The notes beneath the pieces were generated by a model. It was not told the DNA's origin, ran no database searches, and saw nothing but the letters and a program-made list of their open reading frames with translations. From Bordetella genomosp. 1 (GTDB lineage: Bacteria; Pseudomonadota; Gammaproteobacteria; Burkholderiales; Burkholderiaceae_B), in the NCBI RefSeq assembly GCF_002261335.1, contig NZ_NEVL01000004.1, forward strand, positions 558,001 to 622,000: 64,000 nucleotides of DNA, given 5' to 3'. Of this stretch, positions 43,966-53,629 are shown piece by piece (position 1 is the first letter of the stretch; each line of letters starts with the position of its first letter). The position numbers were made by a program, and so were the translations under genes.

Positions 43966-45092
43966 GCGGCGCCCGGTCCCAGCGTTGCGAGCACCACGCC
44001 GATGCGATCGTCGATCTGCACCAGGTTGCCGGTGCCGACCAGCGCGCCGTTGGCGCGGATCATGACGGGGCCATCGGCCAGCGGCCGCTGCAGATCGAAG
44101 GTGGCGCCCACCTGGAGGGTCTGCAACTGCGCCAGCGTGATGCGGCGCTCGCCCAGGTCGAAGGTCAGATTGACGGGGATGTCGGCCAGCGCCAGCGGGG
44201 CGGCGGGGGCCTGCGCCTCGGCTTGCGGGGCGGCGTCGGCTTGCGGTTCGGTCATGAGGGAGGTCCAGCCTTGGGTCACGATGTAGGTTGATGCGTCGGC
44301 GCGCACGCGCAGGCCCTGGCCCTGTCCGGCGGACAGCCAGAGCTCGCCCTGCTCGCTCACGTAGTAATGGTCGAGCAGCAGCACGTCGCGCGGCTGCAGC
44401 GTGGCCAGCGCGCTCGCGGGCAGGCGCGTGGCGCCGATGTCGGCCCGCAGCAGCACCGGCAGCGCCTCGAGCGCCAGGCCGTTGCGCGCGATCGCGCCCT
44501 GGGCCAGCAGGCCGGCCAGCAGCAGCAGGCCGAGCCCGTCGGCCGCGAGCCGCGCGTAGACCGTGGCGCCGCTGCCGTTGGCGCGGGCGCTGAGCGTCCA
44601 GAGGTGCGGCAAGGCCGGCAGTTCGGCCTCGGCGGCGGTGACGCGCGCCGGCCCGGCGGGCGAGAGCCCGGCCACGCTTTCCTGGATCTCGGCCAGCAGG
44701 CCCTCCAGCGCCAGCGCGGCCAGCGCGTCCGGCAGCGGCGCGGGCGCGAGCTCGGGGTGGCGTTCGGCCAGCCAGGCCGCGGGCGCCGCGCGCGGCAGCG
44801 TGAGGTGCAGGCGCGCGCCGGCCCATTCGATCTCGGCGCCGAAGGCGTCGCCGGCCAGCAGGCCGTCGGCCACGCCCGGCGTCAGGCTCACCTGCCACGC
44901 CCCCGGCTGGGGGCCGCCCTGTCCGAGCACGATGTCGAGCGCGGCGCCGTGGCGGGCCACCAGGTCGAGCGCGCGGGCCTCGTTGCCCGACAGGCGCGGC
45001 AGGCGGGCGGCGAGCTGTGCCGGCGCGGCGGCTCCGGGATTCAGGTCCAGGCTCGCGCTCATGCGAGGGATATCTTCTTCTGGGAATTTCAC
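43962..45092 (-). CDS. bscQ: T3SS sorting platform (C-ring) protein BscQ (SctQ)
   Basis: 376 aa, Ala/Leu-rich. Two SpoA-like domains are visible: one near 215-290 (VLLRADIGATRLPASALATL) and a C-terminal one (VNLTFDLGERRITLAQLQTL, about 305-324, then GTGNLVQIDDRIGV). SctQ docks the ATPase and chaperone-cargo complexes. A GTG start overlapping the bscP stop is taken; ATG 45062, ten codons later, is the alternative. Confidence 0.85.
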   Translation of the reverse strand: MKFPEEDIPRMSASLDLNPGAAAPAQLAARLPRLSGNEARALDLVARHGAALDIVLGQGGPQPGAWQVSLTPGVADGLLAGDAFGAEIEWAGARLHLTLPRAAPAAWLAERHPELAPAPLPDALAALALEGLLAEIQESVAGLSPAGPARVTAAEAELPALPHLWTLSARANGSGATVYARLAADGLGLLLLAGLLAQGAIARNGLALEALPVLLRADIGATRLPASALATLQPRDVLLLDHYYVSEQGELWLSAGQGQGLRVRADASTYIVTQGWTSLMTEPQADAAPQAEAQAPAAPLALADIPVNLTFDLGERRITLAQLQTLQVGATFDLQRPLADGPVMIRANGALVGTGNLVQIDDRIGVVLATLGPGAA

Positions 45093-45700
45093 GGCGAACT
45101 CGGTTGCACGCCGCCGCCCTCGGGCTCGGCGCGTGATTCAGTCAGGCAAAGGTCTTCGGGATCGTCGGTGCTCACCTGCACCAGCGTGGGCCGGGCCAGC
45201 GCGGCGGCCAGGTCGGCGGCCAGCCCGGGCGCGGCGAGATTGAGGCGCTCGCGCGACGATTCCACCCGGCACACGAAGGCGGCCACCACGCGGCCCTCGT
45301 CTTCCTGCACCGATACGGTCACGCCGGGCAGCACGGCCTCGTCGAGCGTGACGCTGACTTCGCGCCGCCCCGATCCGCCCTCGCCCACCCGCAGCTGGCT
45401 GGCGGCCGCGAGCAGGTGCTCGCGCAGGGCCGCGCGCAACGCGGCGTCGGCCGGCGTCTCGACGCGGGCGGCCGCGCCCGCGAACAGGCCGAAGGCGCCG
45501 GCGGGCGGCGCAGGCGTGTCCTGCTGGCCGCGCCGGGCGGCCGCGTCGTCGGCACCCGGGGCGTCCTCGCCGAGCGCCCGTTCGAAGGCCTGCCGGTCGC
45601 CCTCGCGCGCCTCGCGCCGCGTGCCGGCGCCGGACTGGTTCAGGTCGGGCAGGCCCTGCGCGATCGCCGTGTCGAGGCTGATGTGGCGGTCGATGCTCAT
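45089..45700 (-). CDS. bscP: T3SS needle-length/substrate-switch protein BscP (SctP)
   Basis: 203 aa, short and low-complexity in the first 100 residues (Ala/Gly/Glu/Arg), then a folded C-terminal part (REVSVTLDEAVLPGVTVSVQ, RERLNLAAPG) resembling the T3S4-type substrate-switch domain. Assignment relies strongly on its place between the BscO- and BscQ-like genes. Both ends overlap neighbours by 4 nt. Confidence 0.75.
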   Translation of the reverse strand: MSIDRHISLDTAIAQGLPDLNQSGAGTRREAREGDRQAFERALGEDAPGADDAAARRGQQDTPAPPAGAFGLFAGAAARVETPADAALRAALREHLLAAASQLRVGEGGSGRREVSVTLDEAVLPGVTVSVQEDEGRVVAAFVCRVESSRERLNLAAPGLAADLAAALARPTLVQVSTDDPEDLCLTESRAEPEGGGVQPSSP

Positions 45701-46203
45701 GACGGCTCGTACTCCTCGTGCTGTTCCCAGTCGTCGCGGTCGCGCGCCACGCTGGCGGCTTCTTCCATTTCCAGGTCTTCCTTGCGCTCGGCCTCGCGCA
45801 ACTGCGCATCGAAATGCGAGCGCGCCAGCTCGACGAACTTTTCGCTCATGCGCGTGGCCTGCCGATGATCGTCGCGCCGCGCCTGCAGCGCGCTCTCTTC
45901 GCGCTCGGCCGCCGCGCGCGCCGCGTCGAGCGCCTGCTCGTGCTGGCGTTCGCCTTCGCGCAGGCCGGCCACGTCCTGCAGCACCGACTCGATCTCGCGC
46001 ACGCGCACCGTGCGCCGGCACAGGTCGCCGTAGAGCTCGCGCTCGTGCGCGTCGGCCCAGCCGCGAAAGTCGTCCAGGCTGCGCAGCGCGGCCTGTTCGC
46101 CGTCGCGCGCGTCCTGCAGCACCTGACGCTGGCGCGCCACCGCGATCTCGGCCTGGCCTTCGCGAAAGCGCTTGATGGCCAGCAGTTCGTCGAACATGCT
46201 CAT
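45697..46203 (-). CDS. bscO: T3SS central stalk protein BscO (SctO)
   Basis: 168 aa, nearly all coiled-coil ([40 protein letters not shown]), as expected for the SctO/FliJ stalk that inserts into the ATPase hexamer. Position right after bscN and 4-nt overlaps on both sides support the call. Confidence 0.82.
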   Translation of the reverse strand: MSMFDELLAIKRFREGQAEIAVARQRQVLQDARDGEQAALRSLDDFRGWADAHERELYGDLCRRTVRVREIESVLQDVAGLREGERQHEQALDAARAAAEREESALQARRDDHRQATRMSEKFVELARSHFDAQLREAERKEDLEMEEAASVARDRDDWEQHEEYEPS

Positions 46204-47531
46204 GCCGGCCCCACGATCTGCTGCATCCGTTCGAGCGCCTCGGCCAGCGTGGTGCGCTCATCGGTGCGCTGGCGCAGAAAGGTGTTGATGGCATCGATGC
46301 GATCGATGGCCTCGTCGGTCACCTTGTCGCCGCCGCGCTTGTACTCGCCGATCTTCACCAGCAGCTCGACCTCCTGGTACTTCGCCATCAGCTCGCGCAG
46401 GCGTCCCGCCATGCGCTTGTGCTCGGGCGTGATCACCGCGTTCATCACGCGGCTGGCCGAGGCCAGCACGTCGATCGCGGGATAGTGGTTGGACGCGCCG
46501 AGGCGGCGCGACAGCACGATGTGGCCGTCGAGGATCGAGCGGGTCTCGTCGGCGATGGGTTCGGTCATGTCGTCGCCCTCGACCAGCACCGTGTACAGCG
46601 CGGTGATCGAGCCGTGCTGGTTCATGCCGGCGCGCTCCATGAGCTTGGGCAGCGTGGCGAACACCGAGGGCGGATAGCCGCGGCGGGTCGGCGGCTCGCC
46701 GGCCGCCAGCCCGATCTCGCGCTGGGCGCGCGCAAAGCGCGTCACCGAGTCCATCAGGAACAGCACGCGCTTGCCCTGGTCGCGGAAATACTCGGCGATG
46801 GCGGTGGCCACGTAGGCCGCCTTGGCGCGCTCCATCGACGATTTGTCGCTGGTCGCGCACACGATCACGCTCTTGCGCCGGCCCTCGGGGCCGAGTTCGT
46901 GCTCGAGAAACTCGCGCACCTCGCGGCCGCGCTCGCCGATCAGCGCCACCACCGTCACGTCCACGTCGGCGCCCTTGACCAGCATGCCCATCAGCGTGGA
47001 CTTGCCGCCGCCGGCCGCCGCGAAGATGCCCATGCGCTGGCCTTCGCCGCAGGTCAGCACGCTGTCGAGCGCGCGCACGCCCAGCTCCAGCGGCTTGGAG
47101 ATGATGCGGCGCGTGAGCGGATCGGGCGCCTCGGCAAACACGGGATAGAACTTCTTCGCCTCGAGCGGGCCCAGGTCGGCCTCGTCGAGCGGGCGGCCCA
47201 GGCCGTCGAGCACCCGGCCCAGCAGCCCGGGGCCGACCGGCACCATGTGGGCGCGGCCGGTGGGGATGACCTCGGTGGCCGACGAGATGCCGTACATGTC
47301 GCCGATGGGCGTGAGCAGGGCCGCGTCGCGCGCGAAGCCCACCACCTCGCCCTTCATCTCGAAGTCCTCGCCCGGATTGCGCAGGATGCAGACCTCGCCC
47401 ACCTTCACGGTGGGCACGACGGCCTTGATGATGGTGCCGACCACCTGCGTGACCCGGCCCTTGATGCGCAGGGTCGGCGTGTCCTGCAGCGCGACCTCCA
47501 TCATCTCGGTGATGTAATCGAACTGGCGCAT
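46200..47531 (-). CDS. bscN: T3SS ATPase BscN (SctN)
   Basis: 443 aa. Walker A region [20 protein letters not shown] (about 165-184), Walker [21 protein letters not shown] and the family [11 protein letters not shown] and [15 protein letters not shown] segments are present. It unfolds and releases substrates from chaperones at the sorting platform. It starts 5 bp after the bscL stop; the stop overlaps bscO. Confidence 0.95.
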   Translation of the reverse strand: MRQFDYITEMMEVALQDTPTLRIKGRVTQVVGTIIKAVVPTVKVGEVCILRNPGEDFEMKGEVVGFARDAALLTPIGDMYGISSATEVIPTGRAHMVPVGPGLLGRVLDGLGRPLDEADLGPLEAKKFYPVFAEAPDPLTRRIISKPLELGVRALDSVLTCGEGQRMGIFAAAGGGKSTLMGMLVKGADVDVTVVALIGERGREVREFLEHELGPEGRRKSVIVCATSDKSSMERAKAAYVATAIAEYFRDQGKRVLFLMDSVTRFARAQREIGLAAGEPPTRRGYPPSVFATLPKLMERAGMNQHGSITALYTVLVEGDDMTEPIADETRSILDGHIVLSRRLGASNHYPAIDVLASASRVMNAVITPEHKRMAGRLRELMAKYQEVELLVKIGEYKRGGDKVTDEAIDRIDAINTFLRQRTDERTTLAEALERMQQIVGPA

Positions 47532-47536
47532 GGCCG

Positions 47537-48172
47537 CTACACCCGGCTGCCCAGCGTGCGCTGGAACGCGTTGCGCAGGGCCTGGAACTGGCTTTCCAGG
47601 CTGGCCTCGACCATGCCGATCTCGCTTTCCAGGATGCAGGCGCCGCGCGCCAGCCGGCCGTCGGCCAGGATGTCGAGATAGCCCACGCCGGGATAGGCGG
47701 CCAGCAGGTCGTTGATGCGGGCGCGCACCACGTCGACCTCGGCCGGATTCAGGCGCAGCGTCATCTGCTTCTGGTTGCGCACCACGGCCAGCGCGTTGCG
47801 CACCACGATCATCACCTTCTCGCGGTCGTCGAAACCGTCGATGACCTTGCGCACCGACGCCATCACGAGGTCGACCATCTCGTTCTCGACGCCGGCGAAG
47901 TATTCGATGGTGCGGCCCACCGTCTCGATCATGCGTTCGGCCTGGCCCATCAGCGCCTCTTCGCGGCCGTCGGCATAGCCGCGCTCGCGCTCGGCATCGA
48001 ACGCCGCCTGGGCGCCGGCCTCGATGGCACGGGCGGCCTCCTGCGCCTGCGCCAGCAGCGCATCGGCCTGGGCCAGCGCGGCATGATCCGCGGCCCGCAG
48101 GATCTTGTCGGCGGGGTCCAGGCGCGGCCGCTCGGCGGCCTTCAGGCCAGGGTGGGGAAGGAGGAAGCCCAT
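47537..48172 (-). CDS. bscL: T3SS ATPase stator protein BscL (SctL)
   Basis: 211 aa. The N-terminal segment is followed by an Ala/Glu coiled-coil ([20 protein letters not shown]) and a C-terminal FliH-like domain with [20 protein letters not shown], the conserved G-x-C-x-x-E region. It links the ATPase to SctQ and SctK. Its start lies 31 bp inside the bscK 3' end. Confidence 0.9.
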   Translation of the reverse strand: MGFLLPHPGLKAAERPRLDPADKILRAADHAALAQADALLAQAQEAARAIEAGAQAAFDAERERGYADGREEALMGQAERMIETVGRTIEYFAGVENEMVDLVMASVRKVIDGFDDREKVMIVVRNALAVVRNQKQMTLRLNPAEVDVVRARINDLLAAYPGVGYLDILADGRLARGACILESEIGMVEASLESQFQALRNAFQRTLGSRV

Positions 48173-48777
48173 GTCGGTTCAGCGTGTTTGAGTACATCGA
48201 GCGCCAGCGCCAGCGCGGCCGGCGCGGCGAGCGGCGCGGCAGCCGCCGGCACGGCGGGCAGTTTGAGTTCGGCGCGCAGCGCCAGGGCGTCGCCGCCGTC
48301 GGACAGCGCGGCGCGGGTGGCGGCCAGGCCCAGTTCGTCCACCGCGGCCACGGTGCGTGCCAGCGGCCAGCCGGCCGACTCGGCGATGCCGCTACGCGCC
48401 AGGGCGTCGTGACGCGCCAGCGCCAGCACGTCGGGGCCGAGCGTGCCCAGCACCTCGCGCACCTCGGCGCCGGAGATCATGCGGCGCAGGCGCGGCGCGC
48501 ACAGGGCCGCGCCCACCAGCCGGGCACAGCGGCCGAGCCGGTCGGGCGGCAGCAGCGCCAGCGCGAGCTCGGGCCGGGCGCCGTCGAGCACGGGCCGGCT
48601 GGCCAGCCCGAGGCGGGCCAGGATCTCGCCCGACCAGAGCCGGTGCCAGGCCGTCTCCATGCCGGCGGGCGCGGCCGCGCCGGGCGGCGCATGCTCGGCC
48701 AGCCGGCTCGGATGCAGGGTGCGGCTGGGCAGCTGGTTGAACTCCAGCATGCGCGCGCCGAACAAAGCCTCGCTCAT
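48142..48777 (-). CDS. bscK: T3SS sorting platform linker BscK (SctK)
   Basis: 211 aa, Leu/Ala/Arg-rich. The [14 protein letters not shown] start and the [20 protein letters not shown] middle fit the SctK/YscK family, which connects the inner-membrane ring to SctQ. It is located between bscJ and bscL as expected. The ATG overlaps the bscJ stop by 4 nt. Confidence 0.82.
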   Translation of the reverse strand: MSEALFGARMLEFNQLPSRTLHPSRLAEHAPPGAAAPAGMETAWHRLWSGEILARLGLASRPVLDGARPELALALLPPDRLGRCARLVGAALCAPRLRRMISGAEVREVLGTLGPDVLALARHDALARSGIAESAGWPLARTVAAVDELGLAATRAALSDGGDALALRAELKLPAVPAAAAPLAAPAALALALDVLKHAEPTWASSFPTLA

Positions 48778-49565
48778 GCCGCGCCGCCGGCCGTGCCGGG
48801 CTCGCGCCGCGGCGCCAGCGCCGGCTCGCGGCTGCGGCGCACCAACAGCCACACCAGCACGCCGCCCAGGCCCGCCACCAGCAGCGCCAGCACCGCCACG
48901 GCGGCCCACAGGCCGGTGGCAGGCACCGCCACCGGCGCCTGCGATTCGCCGGGCGCGGCCGGCTGCGCCGAGACCAGCGCGATCGACACGCGGTCTTCGG
49001 TGAGGCCGGGGATGGCGTGCGTCACCAGCTTGCGGATCTGCGGTTGCAGCGCGTCCAGGTTGTAGCCGGTCTGGTGCTTGATGAAGACGGCGGCCGTGGA
49101 CGGCGTGGTGTTCTCGCCCACGCCGCCGCGTTCGGGCAGCACCACGTGCACGCGCGCCGCCAGCACGCCGTCCATCTGCGACAGCGTGTTGGTGAGCTCC
49201 TGCGACAGCGCATAGATGTAGCGCGCCCGCTCCTCCAGCGGCGAGGACACCAGGCCCTCCTTGCGGAAGATCTGGCCCATGCCGTCGAAGCGTTCGCGCG
49301 GCAGGCCGCGCGAACGCAGGATGTCGAGCGCGCGCGCCACCTGGGCGCCGTCGACGGACACCGCGACGCCGGCCTTGGTGACCGACTTCTCGGCGCGGAT
49401 GCCCGAATCGAGCAGCACCGACAACAACTCGTTGGCCTCGCTTTCGCTGGCCGCGGAAAACAGCTCGACGCGCGAACCGCAGGCGGCCAGCAGCGCGATC
49501 AGCAGGGCCGCCAGCGCGACGCGCACGGACTTCCAGGAAAGCAGATGAAACGGTACGGCGTGCAT
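48774..49565 (-). CDS. bscJ: T3SS inner ring lipoprotein BscJ (SctJ)
   Basis: 263 aa. The signal peptide has a lipobox LLAACG (Cys about 29). It is followed by the two ring-building domains (ELFSAASESEANELLSVLLD; ARVHVVLPERGGVG) and a C-terminal membrane anchor (about 221-243). The unusual N-terminal MHAVPFHLLSWKSVRVA is long but the start overlaps bscI's stop, as elsewhere in this operon. Confidence 0.93.
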   Translation of the reverse strand: MHAVPFHLLSWKSVRVALAALLIALLAACGSRVELFSAASESEANELLSVLLDSGIRAEKSVTKAGVAVSVDGAQVARALDILRSRGLPRERFDGMGQIFRKEGLVSSPLEERARYIYALSQELTNTLSQMDGVLAARVHVVLPERGGVGENTTPSTAAVFIKHQTGYNLDALQPQIRKLVTHAIPGLTEDRVSIALVSAQPAAPGESQAPVAVPATGLWAAVAVLALLVAGLGGVLVWLLVRRSREPALAPRREPGTAGGAA

Positions 49566-49993
49566 TAGGACATCCTGACCAGCGTGTCGATATTCTGGGT
49601 GGTGCGGGCCACGGCCTTGCCCACCAGTTCGTATTGCACCGACACCTGCAGCAGCTCGCCCTGCAGGCGCAGCATGTCGGACAGCGAGCTCTGGGCGCCG
49701 AGACGGTCGAGGTTGGCGGCGATGCCCTGCCACTTCTGCGAGAAGTCGCCGGTGGTCGATTGCAGGCCGGACAGGATCTGGCTGCCGAGCGTGGCCGGGG
49801 CGGCGCCGTCGGCCGGGGCCGCGAACGCGGCCTGCAGCGCGGCGTGCACGCCGGTGGGCGCGCCCACCTCGGGATCGGCGGCGCCCATCACGCGGTTGAA
49901 GCGCTCGGTGGCGTCGGCGCTGGGCTGCACCGCCGGGGTCTTGAGCGTGTCCAGGGCCGGCGAGAGCGCGGCGGAAAGCGCGGAGATGTCCAT
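49565..49993 (-). CDS. bscI: T3SS inner rod protein BscI (SctI)
   Basis: 142 aa. The C-terminal helix (LRLQGELLQVSVQYELVGKA followed by VARTTQNIDTLVRMS) is characteristic of SctI/YscI, which builds the inner rod or secures the needle base. Start ATG 49993; it shares one base with bscJ. Confidence 0.88.
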   Translation of the reverse strand: MDISALSAALSPALDTLKTPAVQPSADATERFNRVMGAADPEVGAPTGVHAALQAAFAAPADGAAPATLGSQILSGLQSTTGDFSQKWQGIAANLDRLGAQSSLSDMLRLQGELLQVSVQYELVGKAVARTTQNIDTLVRMS

Positions 49994-50000
49994 GGGGTTC

Positions 50001-50477
50001 CTAACGCGTCGTGGATTCGGAGGTCGGGGAAGCGGCGGCCGGCGCTGCGGGCAGGCCGAGCAGCGCACGCGCCAGGGCGGCGCCTTCGCCGTCGCCGTGC
50101 GCGCAGGCCTGCAGCAGGCGCGTGCTTTCGCCGCTGCGGCCGGCCAGCTGCAGCGCGAAGCCGCGCCAGGCGGCCAGCAGCGCCGCCTCGGCGGGCGGGG
50201 CATCGGCCATGCAGGCCTCGCCCTGTTCGAGCACGGTCACGGCCTCGGCGGCGCGGCCCGCGTTCATGCGCGCCACGGCCAGGCCGAGCCAGGGATAGGC
50301 ACGCCGCGGCCGGATGCCGCGCAGCGCCTGGAAGATCGCGTCGGCGTGCTGCACGTCGCCGCGGCCGGCGGCAAGAAAGCCGACCTCGGTGAAGAGCCGG
50401 GCCTCGTCCGCATCAAGCACAAAAGCCGCCTCGTGAGAGACGGCCGTTGCGGACATGCTGTGAGACGTATCACTCAT
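50001..50477 (-). CDS. TPR-fold T3SS protein, YscG/HrpB1-like
   Basis: 158 aa. About three helical repeats (EVGFLAAGRGDVQHADAIFQ; YPWLGLAVARMNAGRAAEAV; ALLAAWRGFALQLAGRSGES) give a TPR-like fold like YscG and HrpB1. YscG with YscE holds the needle subunit in the cytoplasm, so this may serve BscF together with BscE. No symbol assigned. It sits 7 bp upstream of bscI and 12 bp after the bcrH2 stop. Confidence 0.6.
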   Translation of the reverse strand: MSDTSHSMSATAVSHEAAFVLDADEARLFTEVGFLAAGRGDVQHADAIFQALRGIRPRRAYPWLGLAVARMNAGRAAEAVTVLEQGEACMADAPPAEAALLAAWRGFALQLAGRSGESTRLLQACAHGDGEGAALARALLGLPAAPAAASPTSESTTR

Positions 50478-50489
50478 GGGTGCGCGCCC

Positions 50490-50969
50490 TCATGCGTGCG
50501 CCTCCTTGGTGAGCGCCGACAGCAGTGCCTGCGCGCGCGGCGCCAGGCCGGCATGGGCCGCGTCCTCGCGTGCGCTGGCCAGCACCAGCTCGAGCGAGGC
50601 GCGCGCCGCGTCGAGCTGCGCCTGGGCCAGCTGGCATTCGGCCACGCGCAGCGTGGCTTCCGCCGCGGTCGGGAACAGCACGCCGATCAGCGAGTAGATG
50701 CGGATCGCCTCGTCGTAGCGCGCTTCCATCTGCAGGCACAGCGCAAGACCGGCCAGGTAGTGCTTGCGGGTCGGGCCGTATTGCGACAGGAAGGCGAACA
50801 CCGGCAGTGCCTGCGCGTACTGGCCCTGCGCCACGTGGGCGTAGGCCAGCGCGTAGATCACTTCGAGCTGCTCGCTGGTCAGGCGCTGGCTGCCCGGCAG
50901 GGCCGCCAGGCCGTCGAACAGTTCCTGGCCGAAGGCCGACCGGGCGGCGGTGGAGGTAGGGGTAGACAC
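50490..50969 (-). CDS. bcrH2: SycD-like translocator chaperone BcrH2
   Basis: 159 aa with three TPRs (AYAHVAQGQYAQALPVFAFL, YLAGLALCLQMEARYDEAIR, TLRVAECQLAQAQLDAARAS), typical of class II chaperones of translocators. GTG start at 50969 with GGAG nine bases upstream. It follows bopB directly, so BopB and BopD are the expected clients. Confidence 0.82.
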   Translation of the reverse strand: MSTPTSTAARSAFGQELFDGLAALPGSQRLTSEQLEVIYALAYAHVAQGQYAQALPVFAFLSQYGPTRKHYLAGLALCLQMEARYDEAIRIYSLIGVLFPTAAEATLRVAECQLAQAQLDAARASLELVLASAREDAAHAGLAPRAQALLSALTKEAHA

Positions 50970-50996
50970 GTTGTTTGGCTCCGTATTCGATTTGGC

Positions 50997-52262
50997 TCAG
51001 ACCATCGCCCGCTTGCCGATGTTGGCCGTGACCTGGCTCATGCTGTCGGCGGCGGCGGAGATCATCTTGCTGACCATCTGCATGCCCTCGTCCATGGCCT
51101 GCATCACTTCCTTCATCTTTTCGCGGTCCTCTTCCATCGAGGCCTGCAGCTTGACCATCATGGCCTCGAGCGCCTTCTTGTCGGCCAGCACCTTGTCGGC
51201 CGCCTCCTGCGCCTTGGCGCTCTGGATCGACTCGGCGCCGGTCGCGACCTGGCCCACGCCCTTGGCGATGGCGGCGGCGCCCTGCGCCACCTGGCCCGCC
51301 GTCTTGGCGGTGTCGGCCACCGTCTTGGCGGTCTGGGCGGTGACGTTGCCGGCGATGTTGGTGGCCGAGGACACCGCGCCCGCGCCGAACGAGGCCACCG
51401 CCATCACCACGCCCACCGTGATGGTGGCGGCCAGGCCGATCGCCATGGCGATGTAGCCCGCGGTCTCCGGATCCGCGCCGGCCACGGTGGCGATCGCGCC
51501 GGCCATCTTGCCCAGCGCGCCGGGCTCGACCAGGATCGCGCCGGTCAGCAGCATGGATGCGCCCGCAACGATGTTGCCGATCTTCTCGGCCAGCTCGGGC
51601 TCCACGCCGAAGGCCTGCAGCAGCTTGCTCACGGCCTGGGTCACGAGGTTGCTGATGCTGATCTCGGGACCGCCGCACTCGGTGGATATCTGGGTGGCGA
51701 GCAGCGACACCGCGCCGGTGACGGCGATCGCGGCCAGCGCGATCATGGCCGGTCCGGCCGCGCCCCCGGTCACCGCCGTGGCGGCCACCGCGGCCACCAC
51801 CATCAGCGCGGCCGCGATGGCGGCGACGATGGCGCCGATCCAGCCGAAGATCTTGCCCAGCAGGCCGCCCTTGTTGGCTTCCTTGCTCTTCTGGATCCAC
51901 TCGTCGATCTTGCGCGTCTGCTCTTCGTTGTTCTTGGCCTGCTCGATGCGGTTGTTCTCGATGTTTTCCTTGGCCGTGCGCAGCTGCGCCTCCTGCGTCT
52001 TGCCCTGCAGGTTGCGCAGCAGGTCGACCATGTCGGCCGGCGAGAACTGCTTGGTGGGCGCGGCCAGCGCCGGCTTGCCGTTGGCATTGATGACGCCGTC
52101 GCCCCCGGCCGCGCGGGTCTGGGCGATGTCGGCGGCCCATTGCGAGGCGAGCGCGGCCACGTCGATGTTGGCGCTGCGCACCACGTTGGCGGCCGCATCC
52201 AGGCCCGCGGTTTGCGGCGTCTGGCCGCCCGCCAGGGGCGAAGGCGTATTCCGGATGTCCAT
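50997..52262 (-). CDS. bopB: Translocator pore protein BopB (YopB/SctE type)
   Basis: 421 aa. A polar coiled N-terminus (TAKENIENNRIEQAKNNEEQ) is followed by two long hydrophobic regions (about 135-190 and 250-310) and a coiled C-terminal part (ADKVLADKKALEAMMVKLQA). This is the layout of the major pore-forming translocator YopB/SipB. A Cys in STECGGPEIS is present. It inserts in the host membrane with BopD. It is placed after bopD and before bcrH2. Confidence 0.88.
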   Translation of the reverse strand: MDIRNTPSPLAGGQTPQTAGLDAAANVVRSANIDVAALASQWAADIAQTRAAGGDGVINANGKPALAAPTKQFSPADMVDLLRNLQGKTQEAQLRTAKENIENNRIEQAKNNEEQTRKIDEWIQKSKEANKGGLLGKIFGWIGAIVAAIAAALMVVAAVAATAVTGGAAGPAMIALAAIAVTGAVSLLATQISTECGGPEISISNLVTQAVSKLLQAFGVEPELAEKIGNIVAGASMLLTGAILVEPGALGKMAGAIATVAGADPETAGYIAMAIGLAATITVGVVMAVASFGAGAVSSATNIAGNVTAQTAKTVADTAKTAGQVAQGAAAIAKGVGQVATGAESIQSAKAQEAADKVLADKKALEAMMVKLQASMEEDREKMKEVMQAMDEGMQMVSKMISAAADSMSQVTANIGKRAMV

Positions 52263-52278
52263 GAGAGGCCTCGCCAGG

Positions 52279-53100
52279 TCAGATGTTGCGGGCAATACCG
52301 CGGTTGGTCTCGACGCGGCTCTGCTCGATGGCGCCGAGCTTGTCGCGCACGTCGCGGATCACGTCCATCATCTGCTGCATCAGGTCGTTGGCGTGCTGCA
52401 CGCCGGTCTCCGCGACCTTGGCGTCCGCTTCCAGTCGCGCCCGGTCGGCATCGGCGCGGCCCGCCGCGCGGTCGAAGCCGGCCTGGATCATGCTGCCGAT
52501 GCCGCCGCTGATGCCGCTCAGGCCCTGGCCCATGCCGCTGCTGTTGTTGGCGATGCCGTCGTGCTTGCCCAGCGCGGTGCGCTGGGCCGCGGTCGGATCC
52601 TCGATGCCCTTCAGGCCGGCGGCCTTCATCGACGAGCCGATGCCGGCCATGCCGGCGCCGACCTGCGCCACGCCGCCGGCGATCTGCATGATGCCGGCCG
52701 CGAGCGCGCCCTTGAAGCGCTCCTCGGCGGCTTCCTGGATCTTGTCGGCGGCCGACTGCAGGGCCGAGACCTGGGCCGTCATGTCGGCGGCGCGCGTCTC
52801 GCGCGCCGCATTGCGCTGCTCCTGCGCCAGCTTCTGCATCAGGGCCATCACCGCATAGATGTCGGTGCCGACGCTGTCGTTCAGTCCGGCCAGCGCGGCG
52901 GCCACGTCGGCCGGACCGGCACGGCCCATGTTCGGTTCGGTCAGGCCGACCTTGCCCAGCACGTCGCCGGCGCCCTGCTTGGCGATCAGCAGCGTGGCGT
53001 CGAGCTGCCTGGCGCCGGCGGGCACGTTGGCGGCCACGCCCGGGTCGAGCGGATTGAGCAGCGCCGGATTCAGGCCGGCCGGGGAATTCACGTTGATCAT
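52279..53100 (-). CDS. bopD: Translocator pore protein BopD (YopD/SctB type)
   Basis: 273 aa. One hydrophobic region (ALAAGIMQIAGGVAQVGAGM, about 128-150) and a C-terminal amphipathic helix (HANDLMQQMMDVIRDVRDKL) match the minor translocator. It partners with BopB in the host-membrane pore. Start ATG 53100 overlaps the end of bcrH1 by 4 nt. Confidence 0.88.
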   Translation of the reverse strand: MINVNSPAGLNPALLNPLDPGVAANVPAGARQLDATLLIAKQGAGDVLGKVGLTEPNMGRAGPADVAAALAGLNDSVGTDIYAVMALMQKLAQEQRNAARETRAADMTAQVSALQSAADKIQEAAEERFKGALAAGIMQIAGGVAQVGAGMAGIGSSMKAAGLKGIEDPTAAQRTALGKHDGIANNSSGMGQGLSGISGGIGSMIQAGFDRAAGRADADRARLEADAKVAETGVQHANDLMQQMMDVIRDVRDKLGAIEQSRVETNRGIARNI

Positions 53101-53606
53101 GCTTGTTTCTCCTTGGCGCCGCGCGACACCAGCACGCTGCGCAGGGCCTGGGTGCGGTCGATGAGCACCGCGTGGACGTCGGGCCGGGCCATCGACAGCA
53201 CGAGGTCGCACGACTGCAGCGCCGTGTCGAACTGGCCCATCTCGGTCAGGCATTGGGCGGCGTAGAACGCCGGCGCCGGTTCGAGCGGATCGAGCAGCGT
53301 CGCCGCCATGTACTGTTGCAGCGCGTCGGCGTGCTTGCCCAGCGCCTGCGCCGCCGCGCCGAGTGCCACCAGGTAGCGATGCTCGGTATGGTTGAGCGCC
53401 ACCAGGTACGACAGCACCTTGAGCGCGTCGGGGTAGCGGCCCTTCTCGTACAGCCCGTAGCCCAGGCTGTAGAGCGCCTCGCACTCGTCGGCGGTCATGC
53501 CGTTGAGTTCACCCAGGGAGCCGCCACGCGCGAACTGCGCCACGATCTGGTCGTGCAGCGCGCCATATTCTTCGCTGGTCATCCCGGTCTGTTGGGCGGT
53601 GCTCAT
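53097..53606 (-). CDS. bcrH1: SycD-like translocator chaperone BcrH1
   Basis: 169 aa with TPRs: LYSLGYGLYEKGRYPDALKV, YLVALGAAAQALGKHADALQ and AFYAAQCLTEMGQFDTALQS. Class II chaperone of BopD/BopB, keeping them soluble before export. ATG 53606 has AGGAG about 9 nt upstream; an in-frame ATG 27 nt earlier is less well placed. Confidence 0.85.
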   Translation of the reverse strand: MSTAQQTGMTSEEYGALHDQIVAQFARGGSLGELNGMTADECEALYSLGYGLYEKGRYPDALKVLSYLVALNHTEHRYLVALGAAAQALGKHADALQQYMAATLLDPLEPAPAFYAAQCLTEMGQFDTALQSCDLVLSMARPDVHAVLIDRTQALRSVLVSRGAKEKQA

Positions 53607-53629
53607 GACGGTGTCTCCTGGCGTGAGGC